Positions 1 through 10,129 of a stretch of DNA of 64,000 bases are shown piece by piece (position 1 is the first letter of the stretch; each line of letters begins with the position of its first letter). The notes beneath the pieces were generated by a model. That model was given only the letters and a program-made list of their open reading frames with translations, did no database searches and was not told the DNA's origin. The position numbers and the translations under genes are program-made. The DNA is from Flavonifractor sp. An306 (GTDB taxonomy: Bacteria; Bacillota; Clostridia; Oscillospirales; Oscillospiraceae), in NCBI RefSeq assembly GCF_002159455.1, contig NZ_NFIQ01000003.1:16126-80125 (forward strand). The letters are read 5' to 3'.

Positions 1-686
1 CGGGACAGAACGACTACCGGCTGGGGGATCTGATGAGCCGCCACGACCTGAGCCAGGAGGAGGGCCGTCTGGCCTATCTGAAAGAGGCGGTAGGGATCGT
101 GGCCGCCCTCCAGAGCCCCATTGAGCGGGAGATCTATGGCAACAAGGCCGCCGCCGCGGCGGGGATCTCCGGCCAGGCCTTTGCCCAGGAGGTGGAGCGG
201 TTCCGCAAAAACCGGACCTGGCAGGCCAAGAAGCGGCAGGAGCGCCGGGACCTGACCCCCGCGGTCCGGGTCCAGCCCAGAGAGCGGGAGCTGCGGTACG
301 ACAACGTGCGCTCCGCCCGGGCGGAGGAGGGGGTGCTGCGGCTGCTGCTGCTGGAGCCGGCCCTGTTCCCGTCGGTGGAGCGGCTGGAGCCGGAGCAGTT
401 TTCCGCCCCGGCCCTGGCGAAGATCTACGGCCTGCTGCGCCAACGCCACCGGGAGGGGCGCAGCGTTCAGCTGGCCTCTCTGGCGGGGGAGCTGACGCCG
501 GAGGAAATGAGCCGTCTGGTGGAAATTATGGAACAGCCCGAGCGCCTGTCCAACAGCGGGCAGGCCCTGGGGGACTACATAGAGATCATAGAAACAGAAG
601 CGCTGAAGCGGGGCGGGTCGGCAGAAGACCCTCTGCTGGCCGCGCGGGAGAAATTCAGAGAGAAAAAAGCGTATGATGGAGGATAG
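1..686 (+). CDS. dnaG: DNA primase DnaG, C-terminal part (5' end outside window)
   Basis: The frame is open from the first bases of the window, so this is the 3' part of a gene that starts upstream. About 228 residues are visible. They are alpha-helical and charged, and end in a domain like the C-terminal helicase-interacting region of bacterial primases ([15 protein letters not shown], followed by an LxxxL-rich helical bundle). Primase makes RNA primers for replication. Identification rests partly on its position directly before the major sigma factor, the classical macromolecular-synthesis order dnaG-rpoD. The catalytic TOPRIM and zinc domains are not in the window. Its stop lies 4 bases before the sigma factor start. 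Confidence 0.85.
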   Translation, partial: GQNDYRLGDLMSRHDLSQEEGRLAYLKEAVGIVAALQSPIEREIYGNKAAAAAGISGQAFAQEVERFRKNRTWQAKKRQERRDLTPAVRVQPRERELRYDNVRSARAEEGVLRLLLLEPALFPSVERLEPEQFSAPALAKIYGLLRQRHREGRSVQLASLAGELTPEEMSRLVEIMEQPERLSNSGQALGDYIEIIETEALKRGGSAEDPLLAAREKFREKKAYDGG

Positions 687-690
687 CCGC

Positions 691-2025
<1,335 letters not shown>

Positions 2026-2033
2026 GTACAGCA

Positions 2034-2071
2034 ACGGCCCCGGCGGAAAAATCCGCCGGGGCCGTTTTTTT
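2034..2071 (+). terminator. Intrinsic terminator after sigA
   Basis: A perfect 14-bp stem (2034-2047 pairs with 2052-2065) encloses a 4-base loop and is followed by seven T residues. It starts 9 bases after the sigA stop and should end the dnaG-sigA transcript. Confidence 0.95.
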
Positions 2072-2125
2072 CTGAAACGATGGGCCATCCTCAGACGAAT
2101 ATAGGATAAGAAGGGCGGTGAGGCA

Positions 2126-2653
2126 GTGGAGGAGGAGCAAAAATGGATTCGGGAGATCCAGCGCCGGGGCTCCCGGCAGGCCGCCGACAGGCTGGTCCAG
2201 GCCTACTACGACGAGATCTACCGCTTTGCCTACCGGCAGACGGGGCATAAGGAGGACGCCATGGACCTGACCCAGACCATCTTCCTGGCGGTACTCCGGG
2301 CTCTGCCCAGCTTTGACAGCCAGAAAGCCTCCTTCCGCACCTGGCTGTACCGCATCGCCGCCCATAAGGCGGTGGACGGCCGGCGGAAGGTCCGGGGGGA
2401 CATTGTGCCCCTGGAGGACGGGGAAACGCCGGATACTGCCGACTTTGCCGCCCAGATCCAGGACCGGGACCTGCTGGACCGGCTGGAGGAGTATGTCTCC
2501 CGCCTGGACCCGGATACCCAGGCGGTGTACCGCCTGCGGCTCTACGGAGAGCGCACCTTTCCCGAAATCGCCGCCGCCCTGGGCCAGCCGGAGGCGGCGG
2601 TAAAAACCCGATACTACCGGCTGATGGCCCGGCTGAGAAAGGAGTTTGGCTGA
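2126..2653 (+). CDS. ECF-type RNA polymerase sigma factor
   Basis: A 175-residue two-domain sigma factor with a GTG start. Region 2 covers about residues 25-90 (YYDEIYRFAYRQTGHKEDA, then FRTWLYRIAAHKAVDGRR). Region 4 covers about 120-175, with the HTH TFPEIAAALGQPEAAVKTRYYR. Regions 1 and 3 are absent, as in ECF sigmas. It is the first gene of a tight five-gene operon with a membrane protein and an ABC transporter. This suggests it is held by the next-door membrane protein and switches on the operon in response to an envelope signal. That link is inferred from the layout; the inducing signal is unknown. Confidence 0.88.
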   Translation: MEEEQKWIREIQRRGSRQAADRLVQAYYDEIYRFAYRQTGHKEDAMDLTQTIFLAVLRALPSFDSQKASFRTWLYRIAAHKAVDGRRKVRGDIVPLEDGETPDTADFAAQIQDRDLLDRLEEYVSRLDPDTQAVYRLRLYGERTFPEIAAALGQPEAAVKTRYYRLMARLRKEFG

Positions 2654-2654
2654 T

Positions 2655-3392
2655 ATGAGAGACTGGAAGGAAGAAATGCCCGCCCGATGGGAGCGGGAGG
2701 CGGCCATCTCCGCCATTTTGGACCGGGGCCTGGTCCCCAGGCCGGGGCTGGCGGAGATCCTTCGCTCCGCCCTGGACGCCCGGGTGCTCTTTTTCGGGGT
2801 GGTTGACTGCATTTTTCTGAGCATCCTGGCGGCGGCGCTGCTGCTGATCCCGCTGCTGGCCGCCGCCCTTCAGCTGCTGTCCCCGGCTCCCGCCCTCTTT
2901 CTGGCCTCCCCGGCGCTGTACGCCCTGCTGCTGGGCCTCACCGCCTGGAAGGAGGCCCAGTCCGGCCTGCTGGACTGGAAGCGGAGCTGCCGGCTGTCCC
3001 TCCAGGTGGTGGCCGCCCTGCGGATGGTGGTGTTCGGCGGCGGCTCGGTGCTGGTGTGTGTGCCGGTGAATCTGTGGCTGTGGAGGGCCAGAGGGGGCGA
3101 GCTGCCCCTGAGCTGGATGCTGGGGGTGTCCCTGTCCAGCCTGTTCCTCTACGGCCTGCTGTCCCTGCTTTGCCTGGAACGACGGGGACGGGGGCGGCTG
3201 ATTGCACCGCCGGCCATCTGGGCGGCCCTGGGGGGGCTGCTGCTGATATGGGACGGGGCCTCGGATTGGCTGGCCGCCCTGCCGGGGGCGGTGTTCCTGG
3301 CCCTGGCCGGAGCCGCCCTGGCGCTGTACCTGTTGGAATTGAGACGGTTCTGCCTGGGGCAGAGGAGAGGAGAAGGCTATGCTTTCAGTTGA
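2655..3392 (+). CDS. Polytopic membrane protein, possible anti-sigma partner
   Basis: About 245 residues: a ~45-residue charged cytoplasmic N terminus (RDWKEEMPARWEREAAISAIL), then roughly six hydrophobic segments (residues ~45-75, 78-98, 120-145, 155-180, 190-210, 215-235). ATG 2655 overlaps the sigma stop and is preceded by GGAG; an in-frame TTG slightly upstream is less likely. It overlaps the next gene by 14 bases, implying translational coupling. The order sigma, membrane protein with a soluble N terminus, transporter is that of sigma/anti-sigma pairs. No zinc-finger anti-sigma motif is visible, so the anti-sigma role is a guess from position only. Confidence 0.6.
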   Translation: MRDWKEEMPARWEREAAISAILDRGLVPRPGLAEILRSALDARVLFFGVVDCIFLSILAAALLLIPLLAAALQLLSPAPALFLASPALYALLLGLTAWKEAQSGLLDWKRSCRLSLQVVAALRMVVFGGGSVLVCVPVNLWLWRARGGELPLSWMLGVSLSSLFLYGLLSLLCLERRGRGRLIAPPAIWAALGGLLLIWDGASDWLAALPGAVFLALAGAALALYLLELRRFCLGQRRGEGYAFS

Positions 3393-4233
3393 ACATGTGA
3401 CCAAGCGCTATGGGACGTTTACCGCTCTGGAGGACGTGAATCTGGCCTTTGAGCCGGGGGTGTACGGCCTGCTGGCCCCCAACGGGGCGGGCAAGACCAC
3501 CCTCATCAAGCTGCTGGCCACCCTGCTCTTTCCCACGGAGGGGCGGATCCTGTGGGACGGGGAGGACATCCATACCCTGGGGGCGGAGTACCGGGGCTTG
3601 CTGGGCTATCTGCCCCAGGATTTCGGCTTTTACCCCTCCTACACCGCCCGGCAGTTCCTCCGCTACGCCGCCGCCCTCCAGTGCCTGCCCAAAGGGGAGG
3701 CGGAGGGGCGCATTACGAAACTGCTGGACACTGTGGGCCTGGCCGACGCGGCGGATAAGAAGCTGAAAACCTTCTCCGGCGGCATGCGCCAGCGTGTGGG
3801 TATCGCCGTTGCCATGCTCATAGACCCCAGACTGCTGCTGCTGGACGAGCCCACCGCCGGGCTGGATCCCCGGGAGCGGGTGCGGTTCCGCAACCTGATC
3901 CACGCCCTGGCCGCCGACCGCATCGTGATTCTGTCTACCCACATCGTCTCGGACATCGAGACCATCGCCGGGCAGATTGTCCTGTTCAAAGACCACAGGC
4001 TCTACTGCTGCGACAGCCCCGCCCGCATCTGCGCCCAGTGGAAGGGCAAGGTGTGGCAGGTGCCGGCGGGAACCGCCCTGGGGCCGGATCAGCTGGTTCT
4101 CAGTGAGGGCCAGAGCGAGGCGGGGCCGGTGCTGCGGGTGCTGAGCGACACGCCCCCGGCGGGGGCCATCCCCGTGACGCCCGGCCTGGAGGACGCCTTC
4201 CTGGCCATCTACCGGGAGGAGGGGCGGGCATGA
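3379..4233 (+). CDS. ABC transporter ATP-binding protein
   Basis: A 284-residue single ABC ATPase. Walker A is APNGAGKTTLIK (about residue 34), the signature FSGGMRQRVGIA (about 132), Walker B LLLLDEPTAGLDP (about 153) and the switch histidine in STHIVSD (about 186). The ~75 residues after the NBD form a C-terminal extension common in ABC-2 type drug or peptide exporters. It should power the two permeases encoded next. The start overlaps the previous gene, and its own stop overlaps the next start in an ATGA junction. Substrate unknown; a toxic peptide or antibiotic efflux role is plausible for sigma-linked systems of this shape. Confidence 0.92.
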   Translation: MLSVEHVTKRYGTFTALEDVNLAFEPGVYGLLAPNGAGKTTLIKLLATLLFPTEGRILWDGEDIHTLGAEYRGLLGYLPQDFGFYPSYTARQFLRYAAALQCLPKGEAEGRITKLLDTVGLADAADKKLKTFSGGMRQRVGIAVAMLIDPRLLLLDEPTAGLDPRERVRFRNLIHALAADRIVILSTHIVSDIETIAGQIVLFKDHRLYCCDSPARICAQWKGKVWQVPAGTALGPDQLVLSEGQSEAGPVLRVLSDTPPAGAIPVTPGLEDAFLAIYREEGRA

Positions 4234-5378
4234 GGCTGGCGGTGTGGGAGTGGCGGAAGCAGTTCCGCCTGCCCGCCCTGTGGGTGTTCGTGGGGCTGTG
4301 CCTGGTGTTCAACGGCCTGCTGCTGGCCGGTCCCTCCGCCCAGGATCGGGCCTTCTTCAACGACACCTCGGCGGACGCCTCCCTCCTGGGCCAGCGGGTG
4401 GACGTGGAGTTCCTGGCGGGTCTGGACACCCTTCCGGACACCGAGAACCGGGCGCTTCTGCGCCTTTCTGTAACAGGGCTGGAGAACACTCTGGAGGGCT
4501 ACGACACCGGGGAGCTGACCGACTTTTACCAGAATCTGATGGAGGGGGACCCCCTGGCTCAGAGCTGGATGGCCTGGAAGTACGATCTGCTCCAGGCCCG
4601 GGTGGATCACCTGGCCCAGACCGGCGCGGCCCTGGACCTGTACGCGGGCCCCATCACCTATAACAGCCATCAGTATCTCTACGACACCCTGTTCCGGGCC
4701 GTTGTGGCCGAGAGCATCTTATTGGGCCTGCTGTGCGCCCTCTATCTGGTGGGGTATGAGGGCATGAGCGGCACCCGATCCCTGACCTGCGCCAGCCGAA
4801 CAGGACGAAGGCTGTGGCGAAGCAAGACTCTGGCCGCTCTGGCCGCCGCTTTGGGGCTGTATGCCCTGCTGGCGCTGCTCACTCTGGGGCCCTATCTGCT
4901 CCTGTGGGACTACGGCGGTATCTGGTCAGCCAGCGTGTCCAGCCAGTTCAACTATTTGGTGGATATGCTCTACTCCCGCCCCTTCCTCACCTGGGCGGAT
5001 TTCACTGTGGGGAGCTATTTTGCCGCCATGGTGGTGGCCGGAGGGGCGCTGGTAGCGGTCTTTACCCTGATCGGAACCGTGGCGGGCCTGCTGGTCGGGA
5101 ATACTTACGGGGCGGCCATCGCGGCGGCGGCCCTGTGCGCTCTGATAATCGGCCTGTCCTCTCTCCTGGTCAACAGCCTGGGCCTGTGGTGGGCCTATCT
5201 GCTCACCACCTTTTCCCCGGCCCATCTGTGGCTGGCCATCAACGGCTGGTTCACCGAACTGGGGCAGGGAGGGCTGGTGCCCTGGCAGGAGACAGTGGGT
5301 CTGACCCTCAACCTGCTGGTGTGGGGCGGCTTTACCCTGCTGGCCCTGAGGCGGTTCGGAAGAAAGGACGTGGCGTGA
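4230..5378 (+). CDS. ABC-2 type permease subunit A
   Basis: A 382-residue membrane protein. One N-terminal transmembrane helix (LWVFVGLCLVFNGLLLAG) is followed by an extracytoplasmic stretch of ~130 residues, then about six helices in the C-terminal half, starting near residue 150. This is the topology of ABC-2 permeases with a large outer loop. It overlaps the ATPase gene by 4 bases and directly abuts the second permease. It probably forms a heterodimeric channel with that protein. Sequence alone does not identify the substrate. Confidence 0.78.
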   Translation: MRLAVWEWRKQFRLPALWVFVGLCLVFNGLLLAGPSAQDRAFFNDTSADASLLGQRVDVEFLAGLDTLPDTENRALLRLSVTGLENTLEGYDTGELTDFYQNLMEGDPLAQSWMAWKYDLLQARVDHLAQTGAALDLYAGPITYNSHQYLYDTLFRAVVAESILLGLLCALYLVGYEGMSGTRSLTCASRTGRRLWRSKTLAALAAALGLYALLALLTLGPYLLLWDYGGIWSASVSSQFNYLVDMLYSRPFLTWADFTVGSYFAAMVVAGGALVAVFTLIGTVAGLLVGNTYGAAIAAAALCALIIGLSSLLVNSLGLWWAYLLTTFSPAHLWLAINGWFTELGQGGLVPWQETVGLTLNLLVWGGFTLLALRRFGRKDVA

Positions 5379-6554
5379 ATGGCTCTGCTGAAATGGGAAC
5401 TGAAAAAAATCTGGCGGCCCGGCCTGCTGCTGGCCATCGCCCTTATCGGCCTTGTGTTTTATGACGCGCGGCCCGGATTTTATCTGGAACACTTCTGGAA
5501 TGCAAGCGACTTGCGGCTCTCCGCCGGCTGGCTGGAAGCCTACGGCACCACCATGGAGCCGGAGGAGCGGGCTCAGCTGGACGGCCAGCTGGCGGAGCTG
5601 GAGGCGGAGTTCGCCCAACAGGTAGCGGAGATCCCCGGCGCGGCGGAGGCGGGGATCTCCGATTATGAGAGTTACCTGGACTGGGATGCGGCCCACCAAA
5701 CTGGCCTGACAGAGGAAGATCACCAACTGGGCTTTGCGTTCTACTCCAATACCAATATGAACATGGTGGAGTCGCTGATGGAGTTTATGGAGAACTATGA
5801 CACCCTGGCGGAGGGGGAGGAGCCGGAGATCTGGGGCGGCTGGGTGGGGGAGTATTCTCCTGCCCACCAGCCCAGCATCCGGCGGGTGGAGGAAGTGAGA
5901 GCAGCGGGTGTTTTCGGGTTCCTGCCCTCAGCCGCCATCAACTCCGCTGACAACTTCTTTCACTACTTCGCCATCTGGTGCGTATTCAGCGCGGTGCTGC
6001 TGCTCTCTCCCACTCTGGTGCGGGACGCCCTCCGCCGCACCAGAGCCATGCAGTGGACTTCCCGCCGGGGACGGGGGGTGCTGAACGCCCAGATGGGGGC
6101 GGCCCTGCTGTCCGGGGTGCTGCTCACTCTGCTCAACTGCGCCGTCTATCTGGGCCCCTTCCTGGCAACCGGCGCCCTGCGGTTTTGGGACTGCTCCCTG
6201 GTCAGCGTATGGAACGCTGAATTTCCCTGGTTCGACTGGACCTACGGCCAGTATCTGCTGGCCCTGCTGGGGCTCACCTTTCTGCTGACCCTGGCGGCCT
6301 CCGGGTTCACGGTGGTGCTCTCCCAGTTCAGTGCCAGCTATGTGGCGATGCTCCTCAAGGCCATTCCCCTGATCTTCGTGCTGTGCTGGGGCGTGGTGCC
6401 CTGGCTTATGGCGGGGGCGGGGCTGTTCTCCGGCCGCCCCGTCCGGCTCACCGGCCTGCCGGGCACGGAGTTTATCTGCGTGGTTTTGGTCGTTCTGCTG
6501 GCCCTGGCGCTGTGCGTCCTGACCCTCCGCCGCCAGCGGCGTGCGGAACTGTAG
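5379..6554 (+). CDS. ABC-2 type permease subunit B
   Basis: A 391-residue protein built like the gene before it: an N-terminal helix (GLLLAIALIGLVFYDA), an acidic extracytoplasmic region of ~150 residues rich in E and Q, and about six C-terminal helices. ATG 5379 follows the previous stop without a gap, so the two permeases should be made in a fixed ratio. This is the last gene of the operon, and the stop is followed within 10 bases by a strong terminator. Assigned as the partner half of a heterodimeric exporter or membrane-stress pump; function inferred from architecture. Confidence 0.78.
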   Translation: MALLKWELKKIWRPGLLLAIALIGLVFYDARPGFYLEHFWNASDLRLSAGWLEAYGTTMEPEERAQLDGQLAELEAEFAQQVAEIPGAAEAGISDYESYLDWDAAHQTGLTEEDHQLGFAFYSNTNMNMVESLMEFMENYDTLAEGEEPEIWGGWVGEYSPAHQPSIRRVEEVRAAGVFGFLPSAAINSADNFFHYFAIWCVFSAVLLLSPTLVRDALRRTRAMQWTSRRGRGVLNAQMGAALLSGVLLTLLNCAVYLGPFLATGALRFWDCSLVSVWNAEFPWFDWTYGQYLLALLGLTFLLTLAASGFTVVLSQFSASYVAMLLKAIPLIFVLCWGVVPWLMAGAGLFSGRPVRLTGLPGTEFICVVLVVLLALALCVLTLRRQRRAEL

Positions 6555-6562
6555 ACAGGTAG

Positions 6563-6606
6563 ACCATGCCCCGGCTCGATTGCATCGAGCCGGGGCATGG
6601 TTTTGT
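6563..6606 (+). terminator. Terminator between convergent transcripts
   Basis: A perfect 18-bp stem (6563-6580 with 6584-6601) has a 3-base loop and is followed by TTTTGTTTT on the plus strand. It lies between the ABC operon and the convergent Na/Pi cotransporter gene, which ends at 6608, and may act on both strands. Confidence 0.92.
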
Positions 6607-6607
6607 T

Positions 6608-8398
6608 TTATGGGTCCACAGGACTTTGAGCGATGGGTGTAAAATACTTTTCCCGGTACTGGCCAAACAGCCGGTCAAACTCCGGGTTGGAGCCGCCGTG
6701 GTGGAGATCCCGCATATAGGCGTGGGTGTCAATGCGGATTTTGTCATCCTTGGAGGCAGTCTGACGCACGATGCGCAGGGCCACGTTGGAGCAGTGGTCG
6801 GAGATGCGCTCCAGGTTGATAAGCAGTTCCAGGAATTGGGTGCCCAGTTCTACCGTACAGGCTCCAGTTTTCAGCCGCTCCACATGGCGGTTCTTCAAGG
6901 TGTCGGCCATCAGGTCAACCACCTCTTCCAGCGGCTCCACCTGGACGGCCAGTACACGCTGGCGGCTCTGGTAGCAGGCGATGGTCTTGTCCAGGGTCTC
7001 GCCCACGGCAGCGGTGAGCTGTTCCAGCTCGCCCTTGGCCTCGGGGGAGAAGGAGATCCCCCGGTTGTAGAGCACCGTGGCGCTCTCCGAAACATTGACG
7101 GCATAGTCGCCGATGCGCTCAAAGTCGGACAGGGTGTGGAGCAGCTCGGATACCTTGGTACTCTCCTCCTGGGTGAGAGCCCGGTCGGTGAGCTTGACCA
7201 GGTAGTTGTCCAGCAGCTCCTCCAGCTTGTCCAGCGCCACCTCGGTTTCGTTGAGCCGTTCCAGTTTTTTGGGGTCGTACTTGTTCAGCAGCTCTACCGA
7301 CAGCAGGAAATTGTCCCGGGAGAACTCGCCCATCTGCACCACCGCGTCGTGGGCCTTTTCCAGGGCCAGGGAGGGGGAGGACAGGAACCGGTCGTCCAGC
7401 ACGGACAGCTCCCGCTCCTCCGCGTCGCCGGGGACCACCAGCTTGACCAGCTTGACCAGCTGGCGGTTGAAGGGGAGCAGCAGCGCGGTGCAGGCCACAT
7501 TGAAGGCCAGGTGCAGGTTGGCAATGGAATTCATGCTCATGGTGTTGGCCCAGAAGGGGAAGTGGAACAGGGCGTTGCCCGCGTAGAGCACCACCAGGAA
7601 AAAGACGGACCCGATGATATTGAAGAACAGATGGATCATGGCGGTGCGCTTGGCGTTGCGGGAGGCGCCGATAGAGGAGATAAGGGCGGTAATGCAGGTG
7701 CCGATGTTCTGGCCCATGATCAGCGGCATGGCGATATGGAAGGTGACCACGCCGGTGGTGCTGATGGCCTGCAGGATGCCCATGGAGGCGGAGGAGGACT
7801 GGAGCAGGGCGGTGATCAGCGCTCCTACCGCCACGCCCAGGAAGGGGTTGGAGAAGGCGGTGAACACCGCCTGGAACTCCGGCAGCTCCTGCAGGGGGGC
7901 CACCGCGGTGGACATGGTGTTCATGCCGATAAACAGCAGGCCCAGACCCAGGATAATCTGCCCGATGGTCTGTTTGTGTCCGCCTTTGATGAACATATAA
8001 AAGACAATGCCGATCACGGCCAGGATGGGCCCCAGGAAGGAGGGCTTGAGGAACATCAGCACGATGTTGTCCGAGGAGATATCCCCCAAACTGAGCAGCT
8101 GGGCGGTAACGGTAGTGCCGATATTGGCGCCCATGATGATACCCACCGTCTGCTCCAGCTTCATGATGCCGGCGTTGACGAAGCCCACGCACATGACGGT
8201 GGTGGCCGCCGAGCTCTGGATGAGACCGGTAACCACGGCGCCCAGCAGCACGCCCTTCAGCACGTTGCTGGTCAGCCGCTCCAGAATCTGTTCCAGCCGT
8301 CCGCTGGACAGCTTTTCCAGACCGTCGGTCATGGTGGACATACCAAACAGGAAGGTGGCCACAGCGCCCAATACGGCGATGATATTCCCTAATTCCAC
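6608..8398 (-). CDS. Na/Pi cotransporter family protein with C-terminal PhoU domain
   Basis: About 596 residues. The N-terminal ~310 residues are a Na/Pi-cotransporter domain with two inverted repeats, each holding the family QSSS/QSSA motif (GLIQSSAATTVM and ALLQSSSASMGI). The C-terminal ~200 residues are a helical PhoU-like domain. It imports phosphate with sodium, and the PhoU part probably regulates uptake. The GTG at 8398 is preferred: it follows GGGGGAG and puts VELGNIIAVLGAVATFLFG first, as in relatives. An upstream TTG at 8428 would add ten residues that do not look conserved. It is monocistronic, with its own promoter. Confidence 0.9.
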   Translation of the reverse strand: MELGNIIAVLGAVATFLFGMSTMTDGLEKLSSGRLEQILERLTSNVLKGVLLGAVVTGLIQSSAATTVMCVGFVNAGIMKLEQTVGIIMGANIGTTVTAQLLSLGDISSDNIVLMFLKPSFLGPILAVIGIVFYMFIKGGHKQTIGQIILGLGLLFIGMNTMSTAVAPLQELPEFQAVFTAFSNPFLGVAVGALITALLQSSSASMGILQAISTTGVVTFHIAMPLIMGQNIGTCITALISSIGASRNAKRTAMIHLFFNIIGSVFFLVVLYAGNALFHFPFWANTMSMNSIANLHLAFNVACTALLLPFNRQLVKLVKLVVPGDAEERELSVLDDRFLSSPSLALEKAHDAVVQMGEFSRDNFLLSVELLNKYDPKKLERLNETEVALDKLEELLDNYLVKLTDRALTQEESTKVSELLHTLSDFERIGDYAVNVSESATVLYNRGISFSPEAKGELEQLTAAVGETLDKTIACYQSRQRVLAVQVEPLEEVVDLMADTLKNRHVERLKTGACTVELGTQFLELLINLERISDHCSNVALRIVRQTASKDDKIRIDTHAYMRDLHHGGSNPEFDRLFGQYREKYFTPIAQSPVDP

Positions 8399-8462
8399 AA
8401 TACTCCCCCAAATCCGGCCCACGGCCAAGGGTTTGTCTCTGTACGGACTACACGTTATTTTT

Positions 8463-8491
8463 ATTATATCGCTCCAGCCTGACTTCGTAAA
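8463..8491 (-). promoter_or_regulatory. Predicted SigA promoter of the Na/Pi cotransporter gene
   Basis: On the minus strand, TTTACG and TATAAT are separated by 17 bases. The -10 box is a perfect consensus; the -35 is weak. It lies about 65 bases upstream of the GTG start. Confidence 0.6.
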
Positions 8492-8548
8492 TGGCGGTGG
8501 AGGTTTTTCGGGAAATTTGGCGGTTATGCCAAAAGTGGAAGGAGATTT

Positions 8549-9978
8549 TTAGATGAAATTTTTATGCGGAACAGCGGAGGGACCGGGGGTCCGGCGCAGG
8601 GAGCGGTAGGTGCGTGCGAGGACCACGGCGGAGAATAGGAAGGTGAGCAGGTCGGACACCGGCATGGAGTACAGCACGCCATCCAGCCCGAAAAAGCGGG
8701 GGAGCAGCAGAGAAAAGCCCACGCCGAAGACGACCTCCCGCACCATGGACAAAGCGGTGGAGAGAAAGGATTTGCCCAGGGCCTGCAGATAGATGAAGGC
8801 GGCCTTGTTTACGGTGGCCAGCACCATCATACACAGATAGACCCGGAAACAGCGCACGGCGAACTGGGTGTAGTAGGGGCTTTCGTTGGCCGCGCCGAAC
8901 AGGCCGATGAGCGGTTGGGGGAAGAGCTCCACCACCAGCAGAGCGGCAAATCCTACCGCCGCCTCCGCCGCCAGCAGGCGGGTCAAAAGGCCGGCGGCCC
9001 GATCCCGGCGCTCCGCCCCCAGGTTGTAGCCAATGATGGGGATACACCCCGCCGCCATACCCACGGCCACCGAAATGACGATCTGGAAAAATTTCATCAC
9101 GATGCCCAGCACCGCCAAGGGGATTTGGGCGTACTGGCTCTGGGAGAAAATGGGGTCCAGCCCGCCGTATTTCAGGGTCATGTTCTGCATGGCGGCCATG
9201 GCGGCCACCAGGGAGATCTGGGAGAGAAAGCTGCAGATGCCCAGGGGGATGTAGCGCTTGACCAGGGAACCGTGGAAACGGAAGCAGGAGCCCTCCAGAC
9301 GGACGGATTTCATATGGCGCAGATACCAGACGGACAGTAGGGCGGTGAGGATCTGGCCCAGAATAGTGGCCAGAGCGGCCCCCATCATGCCCCAGCGGAA
9401 GCCGAAGATAAACACTGGGTCCAGAATCAGATTGACCACCGCCCCCGCCAGGGTGGAGGCCATGGCAAACCTGGGACTGCCGTCGGAGCGGATGATGGGA
9501 TTCATGGCCTGCCCAAACATATAGAAGGGGATGCCCAGGGTGATCCAGAAGAAGTATTCCCGGGCACAGGCATAGGTCTCCGGGTGACCTGGCCGCCGAA
9601 CAGGGTCAGAATCTGCTGGGAGAAGAGCAGATAACACACAGTCAGGATGACGCCCAGCAGTATGCTGAGCAGGACGGCGCTGCCGATGCTGTTTCGGGCC
9701 CGTTGAGTCTGGCCGGAGCCCAGGCTGATGCTGACAAAGGCGCAGCAGCCGTCACCGATCATCACCGCCAGAGCCAGTGCCACCACTGTCAGGGGAAACA
9801 CCACCGTATTGGCGGCGTTGCCGTAGGAGCCCAGATAGCTGGCGTTGGCAATGAAGATTTGATCCACGATGTTGTACAGGGCGGCCACCAATAGGGAGAT
9901 GATACAGGGAATGGCGTACCGCCGCATCAGCCTGCCGATAGGCTCCGTGATCAGATAGCTGTTGGACTGTTCCTGCAT
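8549..9978 (-). pseudogene. MATE-family efflux transporter, frameshifted
   Basis: A MATE multidrug/Na+ antiporter split over two frames. The N-terminal part (from ATG 9978) covers helices 1-4 with the family-typical PIGRLMRRYAIPCIISLL and YNIVDQIFIA. It loses the family pattern after LTLFGGQV. The family pattern resumes in the other frame at HPETYACAREYFFWITLGIP and runs to 8549. The switch is near 9590 and is consistent with one missing base. The joined protein would be ~475 residues, the usual MATE length. Either the gene is recently inactivated or there is a one-base sequence error. ATG 9978 is preceded by AGGAGG. Confidence 0.85.
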
Positions 9979-10003
9979 GGGATGCAGCCTCCTTATTTGT
10001 CAG

Positions 10004-10055
10004 ATAAAGAAAAAGCGTGTGGCCGAAAGCTGGATTTATGCCTTCGGCCACACGC
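10004..10055 (-). terminator. Terminator after the SLH-domain gene
   Basis: A perfect 13-bp stem (10015-10027 with 10043-10055). On the minus strand it is followed by TTTTTCTTTAT. It ends the SLH gene transcript before the MATE gene begins. Confidence 0.9.
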
Positions 10056-10129
10056 TGTATCTTTATTATAAGGAAGTCGCGGCCCTTTTTCAAAGGGCGT
10101 TTTTCACAAAACTGAGGCGGTTTTCTCCG

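Noticed and set aside
6566..8392. A 608-residue plus-strand frame opposite the Na/Pi cotransporter gene
   Set aside because: Gly/His/Gln-rich shadow; starts inside the terminator hairpin and has no ribosome site.
10081..10106. GCCCTTT/AAAGGGC hairpin followed by GTTTTT on the plus strand
   Set aside because: No plus-strand gene ends here; the stronger hairpin at 10015-10055 already explains termination of the SLH gene.
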